DNA of 17,986 bases from Thermotogae bacterium (GCA_003643975.1 QNAR01000013.1:1-17986), one strand, 5' to 3'; counted from the stretch's first letter, positions 6,887-15,289 are shown. The notes: generated by a model from the letters alone, not told the origin. Translations and numbers: made by a program.

Positions 6887-8494
6887 ATGATAAGAAGATT
6901 CATGCTTGTAGTATTTATCGCTGTTGCTGTTTTAGGCTTTTCTGCACAGTTTTATCGTTCGATTGAAGACACCATAGAAATCTATCCAGATGGCTCTGCT
7001 GTAATAACGCGTATTGAAAAGGTACCTGCGTCAGATCTTTCTAAGATTTATATTTCACACGCAGAAACGCTTGAAAAAGAAAAAGAAGTTTTTCAAAATT
7101 TCTATGACGAAATCTCAAAAAGTTACTATTTTCTCTACGGCTCGGTACCGGGATTTGGAGACCGGAATTTGAAAGTAGATATCGACAGAAACGGTAATTA
7201 CACCTGTATTATCGAGATGAAAGTAACAGGGCTCCTCACACACCCAGAAAGCAAACAGGAGCTCCTGCAATTTTCAAGAAAACATTTCTCCGAGGAAAAG
7301 GTGATGCTGAAATACTTTGAAAATGTACTTGATGGCAAGATATTCGAGACGGCTTTTCTTGGTTCTGAAAAGAACTCCATTCGTACTGAAAAAACAACGA
7401 CCATTATCCTTCCTGAGGGCTCAAGAATACTGGATGTTCTTTCGCCGTTTCAGAAAGAACCCCAAAAAAGCTGGTCAGTGGATTTTGGGGGCGGAACAAA
7501 GTTTTACGCTGAGCTAGATGTACAAGGAAATACTTTGAGAATCAAGGAGGAGATTGTCACTGGAGGTGGATCCCCGGAGCGAATACTAAAAGATGACAAT
7601 GCGGATCTCTTCGAACAGTTGAGGGATTACACTGCTTTTGATATCATATTCGCCAACGAGAAAGCATCAACCAAGCTAACACAACCCACCCCTTACAAAT
7701 TCAAAGACGATTATTCCGGATCGTGGAGCTTTTACGTCTCACAAACACTCTCTCATCAATTCACTTATTATACCCTTACAGTAAAACCAGGCATGACAGC
7801 AAGCTTGAATTTTGGGGCCTCACTTCTCTGGCAACATTATTGGAAAAAAGTAAGCTGGTGGAGGTACAAATACGTTCTAAAGAAGTTCCAGACCACCGTG
7901 TCAATCAACCCAAGCCTTACTCCCTTTGTAGCAGTCTCTTCGGGAGCTTCGATAAGCAAGTCCTGGAGTTATAACATCACCACTAAAAGGAAATGGATCA
8001 CTTTTTGGGTTTCTTGCGTACCGGTGACCCTGGTGATGGAAGTGAAATTCGATGCAAATGCACAAGCAAGCATATCAGGGATTATAGGATTTAACGTATC
8101 CACAACACTTTCAGCCAATACCAGCCTTACTGTTAAATACCAAAATGGGTGGAGCAAGAGCGTTTCAAAATCATATAGCTACTCAGGAGTACAATTTTCG
8201 GCAGATGCAAAAGTCAACGCGTCTGCAAAAGGCTCTTTGCCTTTAACACTTTCCGCTTATGTTTACTACATAGCGGGACCCTATGTACAGTTCGAGCCGT
8301 GGATTAAAGGTGAAACCTTTGCTTCAGCGGGAAGCAGCAACCAGGTAGGATACAAAATAACGGCGGGATTCAATGTAAATGGGGGGGTGCACATGGCAGG
8401 TTGGTTGAAAAACTTGTGTGGCAACATCCCCTCTGTGAGTTATACGTTCTGGAACAAATATTGGACGCTCGCGAACTCGACTTATACGTTTTAG
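6887..8494 (+). CDS. Secreted beta-rich protein with an unnamed C-terminal domain
   Basis: A 535-aa protein with a clear signal peptide (MIRRFMLVVFIAVAVLGFSA). The N-terminal part (about residues 20-250) opens with DTIEIYPDGSAVITRIEKV, a wording common at the mature start of surface proteins with an immunoglobulin-like or DUF2207-like first strand. From about residue 338 to the end the sequence is a long series of alternating Ser/Thr/Ala/Val strands: PVTLVMEVKFDANAQASISG, LTVKYQNGWSKSVSKSYSYS, VQFSADAKVNASAKGSLPL and YYIAGPYVQFEPWIKGE. I recognise this pattern (a YxNGxW strand, an F-S-A-x-A strand and an IAGPY strand) from secreted proteins of varied bacteria, but know no name or function for it. 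The chain ends in Phe, with several aromatic residues before it. ATG 6887 has the SD GGGGGGTG at 6-base spacing. Probably a cell-surface or toga-associated structural or binding protein; this is inference. Confidence 0.8.
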   Translation: MIRRFMLVVFIAVAVLGFSAQFYRSIEDTIEIYPDGSAVITRIEKVPASDLSKIYISHAETLEKEKEVFQNFYDEISKSYYFLYGSVPGFGDRNLKVDIDRNGNYTCIIEMKVTGLLTHPESKQELLQFSRKHFSEEKVMLKYFENVLDGKIFETAFLGSEKNSIRTEKTTTIILPEGSRILDVLSPFQKEPQKSWSVDFGGGTKFYAELDVQGNTLRIKEEIVTGGGSPERILKDDNADLFEQLRDYTAFDIIFANEKASTKLTQPTPYKFKDDYSGSWSFYVSQTLSHQFTYYTLTVKPGMTASLNFGASLLWQHYWKKVSWWRYKYVLKKFQTTVSINPSLTPFVAVSSGASISKSWSYNITTKRKWITFWVSCVPVTLVMEVKFDANAQASISGIIGFNVSTTLSANTSLTVKYQNGWSKSVSKSYSYSGVQFSADAKVNASAKGSLPLTLSAYVYYIAGPYVQFEPWIKGETFASAGSSNQVGYKITAGFNVNGGVHMAGWLKNLCGNIPSVSYTFWNKYWTLANSTYTF

Positions 8495-8500
8495 CAACAA

Positions 8501-9538
8501 TTACCTCAACCTAACACGGGGATCAATTACAGTATAAATTATATCCACAACCAAGTTCATCAAAACTGCAATAATGCCTATATAGAAGGTAGTTGCTATA
8601 ACAGAGATAAAATCCTTTCGTGCACTGGCGGCGGCGATGAATCTGCCAAGGCCGGGCCTGTTGAAAATCGATTCCACGATTACAGCCCCGGCCAGCAGAT
8701 AAACAAAAACGTTTCCTGAAATGGTTACCACAGAGATCAGAGCGTTTCTTCTCGCATGTTTTTTCAGAACTTTCTTTTCTTCCAGCCCCTTGGCACGAGC
8801 TGTCCTTATATAATCCAGGTGCATGATTTCTATGATGCTGGTTCTCGTTATCCTCATAATGTAGCAGGTCCACATTATTATCAGAGTTAAAACAGGTTCT
8901 ATCAAATTCAACAACGCATTACCAAGTACTGTAAAATTCCCATTTAGCATTGAATCGATTATGAGTGAATGGGTGTAGGCATGCCATTGTGAAGAATTCA
9001 CAATATCATATGTCTCGGCCGACGCAAGCCCAACAGGGATCCAGTTGAACAATTTTAAAAAGATCAAAAACACCAACAGCCCTGTAATAAATTCGGGTAT
9101 CGACCAACCTATCATTGAAATTACGGAAGTTATCTTATCAAACCAGCTACCATATTTTCCAGCCATAAACGTGCCAAGCCACACTCCCAACAATATGATG
9201 ATAACACCTGAAATCACTGTTAATTCAAGCGTGGGAGCTAGCCTATGTGAGATAGCAATTGCTACTTTATCTTTTGCTACAAGGGAATACCCCCAGTCGC
9301 CTTTTAAAATATTCTGAAGCCATTTCCAGTAACGTATTATGAGAGGTTGATCGAGACCATATTTCGCGACGAGTCTTTCGTAAGTATCGGGAGTTTTGTC
9401 AAGAGCTCTGGGATTTTGAATATAAGCGCTCACAAGCACTTCGGGGCCAAGCACCCAGATCATGGAAAAGGCTATCAGTGTAACTCCAAGCAATACAAGA
9501 GGAAGAAGAAAGAGTCTTCTGATCACATAATTTAGCAC
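8501..9538 (-). CDS. ABC transporter permease, OppB/DppB peptide-sugar family
   Basis: A 345-aa inner-membrane permease. The N-terminus MLNYVIRRLFLLPLVLLGVT is the classic first segment of OppB/DppB proteins, followed by an extended periplasmic loop (YGLDQPLIIRYWKWLQNILKGDWGYS) and about five more TM segments. The cytoplasmic EAA loop that docks on the ATPase is clear: DYIRTARAKGLEEKKVLKKH. The chain ends with PRVRLR, also usual. The start is GTG 9538, with AGGTG 6 bases upstream on the minus strand. Family members pair with an OppC-type permease, two ATPases and a substrate-binding protein to import oligopeptides or, in Thermotogota, often oligosaccharides. None of those partners lies next to it; it has its own promoter and a convergent gene immediately downstream. 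Confidence 0.93.
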   Translation of the reverse strand: MLNYVIRRLFLLPLVLLGVTLIAFSMIWVLGPEVLVSAYIQNPRALDKTPDTYERLVAKYGLDQPLIIRYWKWLQNILKGDWGYSLVAKDKVAIAISHRLAPTLELTVISGVIIILLGVWLGTFMAGKYGSWFDKITSVISMIGWSIPEFITGLLVFLIFLKLFNWIPVGLASAETYDIVNSSQWHAYTHSLIIDSMLNGNFTVLGNALLNLIEPVLTLIIMWTCYIMRITRTSIIEIMHLDYIRTARAKGLEEKKVLKKHARRNALISVVTISGNVFVYLLAGAVIVESIFNRPGLGRFIAAASARKDFISVIATTFYIGIIAVLMNLVVDIIYTVIDPRVRLR

Positions 9539-9577
9539 AACTCACACCTGCTTTTAGCGGCATTCAAAATCAAGCAT

Positions 9578-9605
9578 AGTATAGCAAAATAGCTCTCTTT
9601 TTCAA
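9578..9605 (-). promoter_or_regulatory. Promoter of the solitary ABC permease
   Basis: On the minus strand TTGAAA (9605-9600), a 16-base spacer, then TATACT (9583-9578), about 40 bases before the GTG start. It lies just downstream of the terminator of the preceding minus-strand gene, so the permease is probably its own transcription unit. Confidence 0.6.
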
Positions 9606-9611
9606 AATATG

Positions 9612-9635
9612 AAAAAGGCGCCTTGAACGGCGCCT
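9612..9635 (-). terminator. Intrinsic terminator of the 9662-11476 gene
   Basis: Minus-strand hairpin with a 7-bp stem (AGGCGCC/GGCGCCT), GTTCAA loop and TTTTT tail (9616-9612), 27 bases after the stop codon. Confidence 0.85.
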
Positions 9636-9661
9636 CTACGAACAGAAGAGTTTGTCAAACT

Positions 9662-11476
9662 TTACCTTGGCAACAGATCCGGAAAAGCCAGAACAACCTT
9701 CGATGTTTCTACTAATCTTGTAGTCTCGCCGGATTCAATGTCGTACTCTTCCATAAAGCCCTTTTCGTTGGTTGTGTCATAACCAGCGTAAAGAATCTTC
9801 CCAACTTTAATAGACATCGAGGGAATAGACGAAGGAACAAAAAGCACATCAGAAGCGATTACTTTTTCGGTATGGCTCTGAGTACTATAAAGCAAAAGAT
9901 TTCCCAGGTACAGATCATCGAGAAATCCTGAAACAGATTCGAAGTACAATAGATTTTCTTCATCCACCATAATTGCCCATTTTGCCAATCGTGACGTCAG
10001 GAGAGGCTTGATAGGGGAAAGCATCTGAATATTACCGTCGTAATCAATACTATAGACCTCATTGGATTTTCCAAGAAACAGATAGTCATATTCGTCAACA
10101 TTTTCAAAGGTTTTAACCGGTTCTCCTGTCTCTGCATTGATCAGTGTGCGGATGTAATCATCATAGTTTTCGATCAGGAGATACTTTTCATCCACTGACC
10201 AGGAGATCGGAAAAGCGTCGTAAGGCGAAAGATCCTGTTCCCAAAGCAGTTCAAATTCAGAGCTAATACATTTCAAGTGATCATCGCTGGAGATCAAAAA
10301 CTTGTCGCCAAGCGGGGAAGTATCAACAGCGTTGTAACCATCCCAGAATTTCTTCTCTTCACCTTCATAGATAACTTTTGGATAATTCCCTGAAAAATCA
10401 ACGTAAAAGAGCCCTGCTTTGAAAAAGCGTCCATAACTGACACCAGGCATCCGAAGGAGCTTTTTACCCGAATTGTCAATCAACGTCAAGTAAATCATAT
10501 CAGAGTCTGGATAATATTCTGTAATAGCGTATAATGTCCCCGTTGCTTGAAGAGCATCTGATATCTTAGCTGGCTCTGGCAGTCCTTGTAAGAAACCCGC
10601 TATCCACTGTATCCCTTTGTTTCTGGCCGCGTAGCTTATGAGGTTTTGTAGTTGGTTTTCTTCATCGAGATCCATGAGAAGCGCCTGATAAAACTCTATA
10701 AGGTAATCAGGAACATAAATCTTGTCCAGCAAATTCAGGGCCCTATCCAGTTCTTGAGCCCCACCTTCCATTCCCCGAGCTATTTTGAACTGCTTGTAGG
10801 TTTCATCATAATTTTCCCGTGCAGCGGCAAGTACGCCTTTCATGTAATAAAGCATGGGAGTGTCTTTCAAGTCCTCTTCATTCTCACGAAGAGCCTCTTC
10901 TACCTCAGCGTATTTTCCGTCATCGAGTAACGATTCCAGAAAAGGAATCATATACTGGTTTTCGCCGTATTTTACATAGAGGATTTTTTCAACAGCTTTT
11001 TGCACATACGTGAGGTATTCATCAAAAGCATAACTGTGTATCTCTTTGAGCACCACCTTCTGATCTTCAAAAGAGGATATGCTTTTGGTGATGATCTCTT
11101 CCATGGTACCGTCATAATCATACATATACTCAAATTTAGACATAAATTCCTTCAAAATGATTATTCTTGGCAGTGCATTCAAAAAATACGTGTACAGGGA
11201 AATCGATTCCGTGTCGTAATACTGATCCGCAGCATATCTTGCTGCTTGAAGTACATATGGCATTATATCTGCAGGCGCATCTTCAAGCTTTCCGGTTATT
11301 TCCACCATGGCAGATATGTATCCCCAGTAATCATCATTTTCCTCGTAAAGCTCAAGCAACTCCTGAAGTGCTTCAAAATCGCGAGGATTTTCTTCAAGTT
11401 TTGCTTTCAACTCATCTTCGCCTGCAAAAGCCATCATTGAAACAATCAAAAACAAAATGATTATTAAGCGTTTCAT
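9662..11476 (-). CDS. Secreted helical-repeat (TPR-like) and beta-propeller-like protein
   Basis: A 604-aa exported protein. The true start is ATG 11476: it follows a strong SD (AGGAGGTGA on the minus strand, 4 bases away) and begins a clear signal peptide, MKRLIIILFLIVSMMAFA; the upstream in-frame extension is charged and unlikely. The mature N-terminal half is acidic and helical, with TPR-like units (LEENPRDFEALQELLELYEE; LLDDGKYAEVEEALRENEED; MKGVLAAARENYDETYKQFK). From about residue 310 it becomes beta-rich with repeated short units of the propeller kind (TLYAITEYYPDSDMIYLTLI; DTSPLGDKFLISSDDHLK; WSVDEKYLLIENYDDYI). No catalytic motif is seen. The closest description is a periplasmic protein-interaction or scaffold protein. 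It has its own terminator and is divergent from the hydrolase gene. Confidence 0.75.
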   Translation of the reverse strand: MKRLIIILFLIVSMMAFAGEDELKAKLEENPRDFEALQELLELYEENDDYWGYISAMVEITGKLEDAPADIMPYVLQAARYAADQYYDTESISLYTYFLNALPRIIILKEFMSKFEYMYDYDGTMEEIITKSISSFEDQKVVLKEIHSYAFDEYLTYVQKAVEKILYVKYGENQYMIPFLESLLDDGKYAEVEEALRENEEDLKDTPMLYYMKGVLAAARENYDETYKQFKIARGMEGGAQELDRALNLLDKIYVPDYLIEFYQALLMDLDEENQLQNLISYAARNKGIQWIAGFLQGLPEPAKISDALQATGTLYAITEYYPDSDMIYLTLIDNSGKKLLRMPGVSYGRFFKAGLFYVDFSGNYPKVIYEGEEKKFWDGYNAVDTSPLGDKFLISSDDHLKCISSEFELLWEQDLSPYDAFPISWSVDEKYLLIENYDDYIRTLINAETGEPVKTFENVDEYDYLFLGKSNEVYSIDYDGNIQMLSPIKPLLTSRLAKWAIMVDEENLLYFESVSGFLDDLYLGNLLLYSTQSHTEKVIASDVLFVPSSIPSMSIKVGKILYAGYDTTNEKGFMEEYDIESGETTRLVETSKVVLAFPDLLPR

Positions 11477-11544
11477 CTTTTCACCTCCTCCTTTATAGTT
11501 TATTCTCCAACGGGTTTTACACAAAGGTTTTATAATAGAGCGGG

Positions 11545-11550
11545 TATAAT
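11545..11550 (+). promoter_or_regulatory. Candidate -10 element for the exported hydrolase gene
   Basis: TATAAT at 11545-11550, with another TATAAT at 11531-11536, in the 93-bp divergent gap. I could not find a convincing -35 element at the right distance. Confidence 0.3.
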
Positions 11551-11569
11551 ATATTACGGGGTGATGTAT

Positions 11570-12886
11570 ATGAAAACCAAAGTGGTGATGCTTTTCACCG
11601 TGGTTATAGCGGTCTTTTCCATCGTTATTTTGGCTCAGGAATCAGCAACTGAGATTGCCGGGCAGTATATGTCTCTTTTCTTCTCAGGAGAGTATAAGCA
11701 GGCCTTTGAAATGCAATCATTCCAGGTAAAACTCCAATTTGGAGTGAAGACAATGGAAACTGCTCACAATCAGATTGAACAAATGTTTGGCTCACCAGTG
11801 GAAATTTACAGTACAAATACCCAGCCCTTCAACGAGGGAACTCTTGTTGTATTCTACACGAAGTTTGAGCAGGGTTATGCGAATGTACGCATAGTTGTAG
11901 ACAAGCACAATAAAATTGCTCAATTTCTCATTCAACCTGCTGCTCCCCCGGAACCACTGATCCCACCTTACGCAAATCCAGAATCGTTTGTGGAAAAAGA
12001 AATCTCCATTGGGAAAGAACCCTGGGTTCTCAAAGGCTATGTAACACTTCCTAAGGGATTGGAGAATTTTCCTATCGCTGTTCTTGTCCCAGGCTCAGGC
12101 CCATCAGATAGGGATGAAACAGTGGGGCCAAACAAGATATTCAGAGATATTGCCTGGGGCCTATCTACACATGGAATTGCTGTATTGCGCTATGATAAAC
12201 GCACTTATACGTATGGAAAGGAAATCAGTGAATTGGCTTCAATTACAATAGAAGATGAATACATCACAGATGCCCTTGCCGCGGTTGAAAAGGCGGTCGA
12301 AATTCCAGGTGTGAATTCCTTATACATCATCGGACATAGTATGGGCGCAGAGCTAGCGCCATATATAGCTCTCCGCTCTGACAAAGTGTCAGGCATAATC
12401 ATGCTTGCCCCTCCCGCAAGGCAACTCGCCCAGCTCAGCCTTTCCCAGAACAGGTATCTTGCACCGATCACAGGTATTTCGGAGCTCCAACTTAAAACCA
12501 TCGAAATCTTCTTTACAAAGCTCCTGAATCACGAGCTTCCACCTGACACACCCATAGATGGTGGTGTGACAGCAGCATATTATTATGATGCGGATAACTA
12601 TCCCACAATCCCGGCGTTGGAAAAAATCTCTTTACCGGTTCTTGTATTACAAGGCGAAGAAGATTTTCAAGTAACCTTGAACGAGGATTTTCTTCCAATA
12701 AAGGAAAAGTTCGCGAATAAGCAAAATTTCACCTTTAAATCCTTTCCGGGGTTGAATCATTTGTTTCTGGAAACTGAACCCGGTATACAACACTCTACCA
12801 ATGATTATTACAAACAGGGTTTTGTCTCTGAAGAGGTAATCGAAGTTATGGCAAACTGGATAAAAGAATTAAAAAGGGGGCATTAA
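11570..12886 (+). CDS. Exported alpha/beta hydrolase with N-terminal DUF3887 domain
   Basis: A 438-aa protein. ATG 11570 is chosen because GGGGTG (11558-11563) lies 6 bases upstream, the spacing used by neighbouring genes; ATG 11564 overlaps that SD. A signal peptide or N-terminal anchor (MKTKVVMLFTVVIAVFSIVILA) is followed by a DUF3887-type domain (about residues 25-120: AGQYMSLFFSGEYKQAFEM onwards), a Pro-rich linker (PAAPPEPLIPPY), and a dienelactone-hydrolase-like alpha/beta fold from about residue 145. The catalytic triad can be read: S257 in IIGHSMGAE, D365 in LQGEEDFQV and H397 in PGLNHLF; VLVPGSGPSDRDE supplies the oxyanion region. Known proteins with this architecture are esterases or peptidases acting outside the cytoplasm. 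The substrate is not determinable here. Confidence 0.88.
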   Translation: MKTKVVMLFTVVIAVFSIVILAQESATEIAGQYMSLFFSGEYKQAFEMQSFQVKLQFGVKTMETAHNQIEQMFGSPVEIYSTNTQPFNEGTLVVFYTKFEQGYANVRIVVDKHNKIAQFLIQPAAPPEPLIPPYANPESFVEKEISIGKEPWVLKGYVTLPKGLENFPIAVLVPGSGPSDRDETVGPNKIFRDIAWGLSTHGIAVLRYDKRTYTYGKEISELASITIEDEYITDALAAVEKAVEIPGVNSLYIIGHSMGAELAPYIALRSDKVSGIIMLAPPARQLAQLSLSQNRYLAPITGISELQLKTIEIFFTKLLNHELPPDTPIDGGVTAAYYYDADNYPTIPALEKISLPVLVLQGEEDFQVTLNEDFLPIKEKFANKQNFTFKSFPGLNHLFLETEPGIQHSTNDYYKQGFVSEEVIEVMANWIKELKRGH

Positions 12887-12894
12887 ACCCCCTT
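12874..12894. terminator. Terminator hairpin between convergent genes
   Basis: A 7-bp stem (AAGGGGG/CCCCCTT) and 7-base loop. On the minus strand it is followed by a T run and AATTC, so it should terminate the NifX-like gene well; on the plus strand the tail is CCCC, so it is weaker for the hydrolase gene. Confidence 0.7.
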
Positions 12895-12897
12895 CCC

Positions 12898-13227
12898 CTA
12901 ATCCTTTTTGCCCTCGAGATAGGCTTTCACAGCCTCCTCGGCAGAACCCTTTTCCACCAAAAAGGGATCATAATTCATTTCTTTTAGTTTTTTCATGGAA
13001 CCTGCACCCATAGTTGAACCTACCCACACCTTACAGTCTCCAAGCACTGTAAGCACTTCACTTACTTTTGCATGCTGATGCCTGCCAAAATATGGGTTTT
13101 CACGTTCTTCAACCTTAGCGAACCGATCTCCATACACTTCAAAAATCACAAAGATTTTCGATTGGCCAAAATGGTCATCATTCAGATAAACACCATCTTT
13201 AGTTCCAACAGCTACCAGCTTTCTCAA
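12898..13227 (-). CDS. NifX/NifB-family protein (dinitrogenase Fe-Mo cofactor domain)
   Basis: A 109-aa stand-alone PF02579-type domain of ribonuclease-H-like fold. The family pattern is visible: KLVAVGTKDGVYLNDDHFGQ (strand and the HFG motif), FVIFEV, a central RENPYFGRHQHAK loop, WVGSTMGAGSMKKL matching the conserved G-x-G-x-GA turn, and a final helix EEAVKAYLEG. I prefer TTG 13227: GGGGTG ends 6 bases before it, exactly the SD spacing of the genes at 6887 and 11570, whereas GTG 13236 would lie within that SD. Family members bind Fe-Mo cofactor precursors or act in Fe-S handling; there is no nitrogenase context, so a role in Fe-S or redox metabolism, possibly connected with the Fe-S oxidoreductase upstream, is only inference. 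Confidence 0.85.
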   Translation of the reverse strand: MRKLVAVGTKDGVYLNDDHFGQSKIFVIFEVYGDRFAKVEERENPYFGRHQHAKVSEVLTVLGDCKVWVGSTMGAGSMKKLKEMNYDPFLVEKGSAEEAVKAYLEGKKD

Positions 13228-13287
13228 AATACACACCCCATTTAATTCTATTATTATGCAGATACAAATCCCTTAGGAATTGTTACG

Positions 13288-13345
13288 AACTCTTTTGAGG
13301 TTGTTCTAAATCACCGCATGGTTGTTTCGAACTGCTTCGTAGCAC
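13288..13345. repeat. Tandem mini-hairpin array (21-bp period), left copy
   Basis: Three units start at 13288, 13309 and 13330, exactly 21 bases apart. Unit 1 is AACTC-TTTT-GAGGTT; unit 2 is AATCA-CCGCA-TGGTT (5-bp stem with one G-U pair); unit 3 is AACTGCTTCGTAGCA with stem TGCT-TCGT-AGCA. A degraded further unit ending in AAGTTGC seems to follow at 13348-13362, touching the stop of the oxidoreductase gene. The units resemble those at 17940-17986. The array occupies most of the gap between the NifX-like and oxidoreductase genes. Confidence 0.65.
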
Positions 13346-13361
13346 ACAATCTCACAAGTTG

Positions 13362-15269
13362 CTATATCATAGAAACCACAGTACTATAAGCGCTTCTCAC
13401 AGCTCCGATTATCTGATTCAGTTCCCTGGCATCACCAACAACGCTAAAGGGAATATCTGAGGCTTGAAGTTCGCTTTCAAGTTCACACCGCGAAGCTGTT
13501 CCAACTGCAAGCACAACGAGGTCATATCTCCCGAGATTTTTCTTCTCCCCATTTCTCAAGTCTTCAACAACAACCCCATCTGGATCAAATGCTCGAACCG
13601 CTGTGTTAGTATAGATGTCAATTTCCTTACCCCAAAGACGTTTCCACATCAATTTTTCCGTTACTGGTTCCATACCATCAGCCACTTTATCTTTCAATTC
13701 AACAACATCCACTTTGTTTTCCTGCTCCAGGAGCTTTTCAGCGACTTCCATTCCAATCAGACCACCGCCGATGACAAGAACCCGCTTCCCCGAAATATCC
13801 TTTTTAAGGGCATCGTTCCCCGTTATCCACTTCACAGAGTCAAGGCCATCGATCTTTGGAACAATGGGCTCGGCACCTGTAGCAAGTACAACAAAATCCG
13901 GTTTCATTTCCTTTATCAATTCCATATCTGCTCTTTTGTTTTTCAATATTTTCACTTTTTTCTCCACAGCATTTCTCAGCGAATCCAACGGTAATGTCAT
14001 TCTATCTTTGCCGGGTGTTAAATGCGCATAGTTAAACTGCCCTCCAAGCTGGTTGGATTCTTCCACAAGGGTAACATCGTACCCACGCTCAACAAGTGTT
14101 AGTGCAGCTGTCATTCCAGCAGGTCCTCCACCAACAACGATTACCTTTTTCACGTGCTCAGCTTTTTTAGGTTCTTCAAAAACATCCGTTGTTGGATTTA
14201 TAATGCAACCTATCGAATTCCCGGATTTAACATTCATAAGGCACCCTTGCAGACAGGCACCGCATCGGAATTTGGGTTCTTCATTTCGTATAATTTTGCC
14301 GGGTAAACCAGGATCAGCAACCAGAGGCCTCGCCATGGCAATCAGATCAACGACACCATCAGAAAGTAGTGTCTCAATTTTTTCTTCTTCCACCATTTTG
14401 CCAACGAGAATAAGCGGTAGCTTTGTCAGCTTCCTTATTTCCTTTGCGGCATCGATTTTTGGACCCTCAGGTAGTGCCATGTGCTGGTAGTACCACGCAG
14501 GGCTATCACACGCGTTTCCAAAACCAAGGTGCAGTGCAGCTACGTTTTCCTTTTCCAGAAGCGCTATAAGGGGCTTAAGGGCTTCAGGTGTTATGCCGCC
14601 TTCGATAAATTCTGAAGCCGAAAGTCTCACAATTATAGGTATATCCTCTATCTGGGATTTAACAGTTTCAAGGAGTTTTTGGGCAAACTTCAAACGATTC
14701 TCTAAACTCCCGCCATACCCATCTTTACGCTTGTTTAATCGTTCTGAATAAAACTGGTGAACGAGATAACCGTGCCCCATTTGAAGTTCAATGAAATCCA
14801 CTCCTGCCTTTTTGCATAGCGATGCAGCCTTTTGATAATCATTTAAAATCCTTTCTATTTCTTTAACAGATAGTTCACCAGGAGTTGCTCCTGTTGTTGG
14901 ACAGGGAATGGCAGATGGTGCAACCGGGACTTTACCTATAACTTTGGGATTTGCAGCTCGTCCAGCATGGTTAAGATGTGCTCCAAATAATGCACCACGG
15001 TTTTTAATTGAATGCACAAATTCGCTGAATTCATTGAAATTGCCTTCATTGAGCATCATTTGCCTTGGATGCTCCCTTCCATCAGCTGATACTGCGATTG
15101 GTTCACCAAGAATAAGTGCTACACCCCCGTCTGCAATTCTTCCAAAGAACTTCATTTGCTCCTTTGAGACTGAACCACCGATTTGGCCCAACCCAGTTTT
15201 GAATGGAGCGGCGACAAAACGATTCTTCAACACTTTTTTGCCAATTTGAAAGGCAGTTGATGCAACCAT
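13362..15269 (-). CDS. OYE-family NADH:flavin oxidoreductase with 4Fe-4S and FAD/NAD domains (FadH-like)
   Basis: A 635-aa three-domain enzyme of the 2,4-dienoyl-CoA reductase/trimethylamine dehydrogenase family. Residues 1-335 form the FMN TIM barrel (NRFVAAPFKTGLG; HGYLVHQFYSERLNKRKDGY; LILVGKM). The 4Fe-4S ligands are C336, C339, C343 and C355 (FRCGACLQGCL, spacing 2-3-11). The FAD-binding Rossmann motif is VVGGGPAGM at 378-386, and a second NAD(P)-binding motif VIGGGLIGMEVAE lies near 499-511. Electrons would pass NAD(P)H, FAD, Fe-S, FMN, then an enoyl-type or other electron-poor substrate; the substrate is unknown. ATG 15269 follows AGGAGG at 6-base spacing. It is somewhat shorter than E. 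coli FadH (~671 aa). The 5' leader carries a perfect inverted repeat, so dedicated regulation is possible. Confidence 0.93.
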   Translation of the reverse strand: MVASTAFQIGKKVLKNRFVAAPFKTGLGQIGGSVSKEQMKFFGRIADGGVALILGEPIAVSADGREHPRQMMLNEGNFNEFSEFVHSIKNRGALFGAHLNHAGRAANPKVIGKVPVAPSAIPCPTTGATPGELSVKEIERILNDYQKAASLCKKAGVDFIELQMGHGYLVHQFYSERLNKRKDGYGGSLENRLKFAQKLLETVKSQIEDIPIIVRLSASEFIEGGITPEALKPLIALLEKENVAALHLGFGNACDSPAWYYQHMALPEGPKIDAAKEIRKLTKLPLILVGKMVEEEKIETLLSDGVVDLIAMARPLVADPGLPGKIIRNEEPKFRCGACLQGCLMNVKSGNSIGCIINPTTDVFEEPKKAEHVKKVIVVGGGPAGMTAALTLVERGYDVTLVEESNQLGGQFNYAHLTPGKDRMTLPLDSLRNAVEKKVKILKNKRADMELIKEMKPDFVVLATGAEPIVPKIDGLDSVKWITGNDALKKDISGKRVLVIGGGLIGMEVAEKLLEQENKVDVVELKDKVADGMEPVTEKLMWKRLWGKEIDIYTNTAVRAFDPDGVVVEDLRNGEKKNLGRYDLVVLAVGTASRCELESELQASDIPFSVVGDARELNQIIGAVRSAYSTVVSMI

Positions 15270-15289
15270 TTCAATCCTCCTCTTATTGA

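Noticed and set aside
11000..11460. Plus-strand frames of 97-146 codons opposite the TPR/propeller gene
   Set aside because: No SD, unusual composition; the minus-strand gene has signal peptide, SD and terminator.
12898..13227. NifX-like gene as evidence of nitrogen fixation
   Set aside because: No nitrogenase or cofactor genes nearby; stand-alone members of this family are common in non-fixing anaerobes.
13288..13345. Repeat array considered as a CRISPR
   Set aside because: Units are 21-22 bp hairpins placed end to end without unique spacers, and no cas genes are nearby.
13464..14031. Plus-strand frames of 138-176 codons opposite the oxidoreductase gene
   Set aside because: Antisense shadows of a clear three-domain enzyme.
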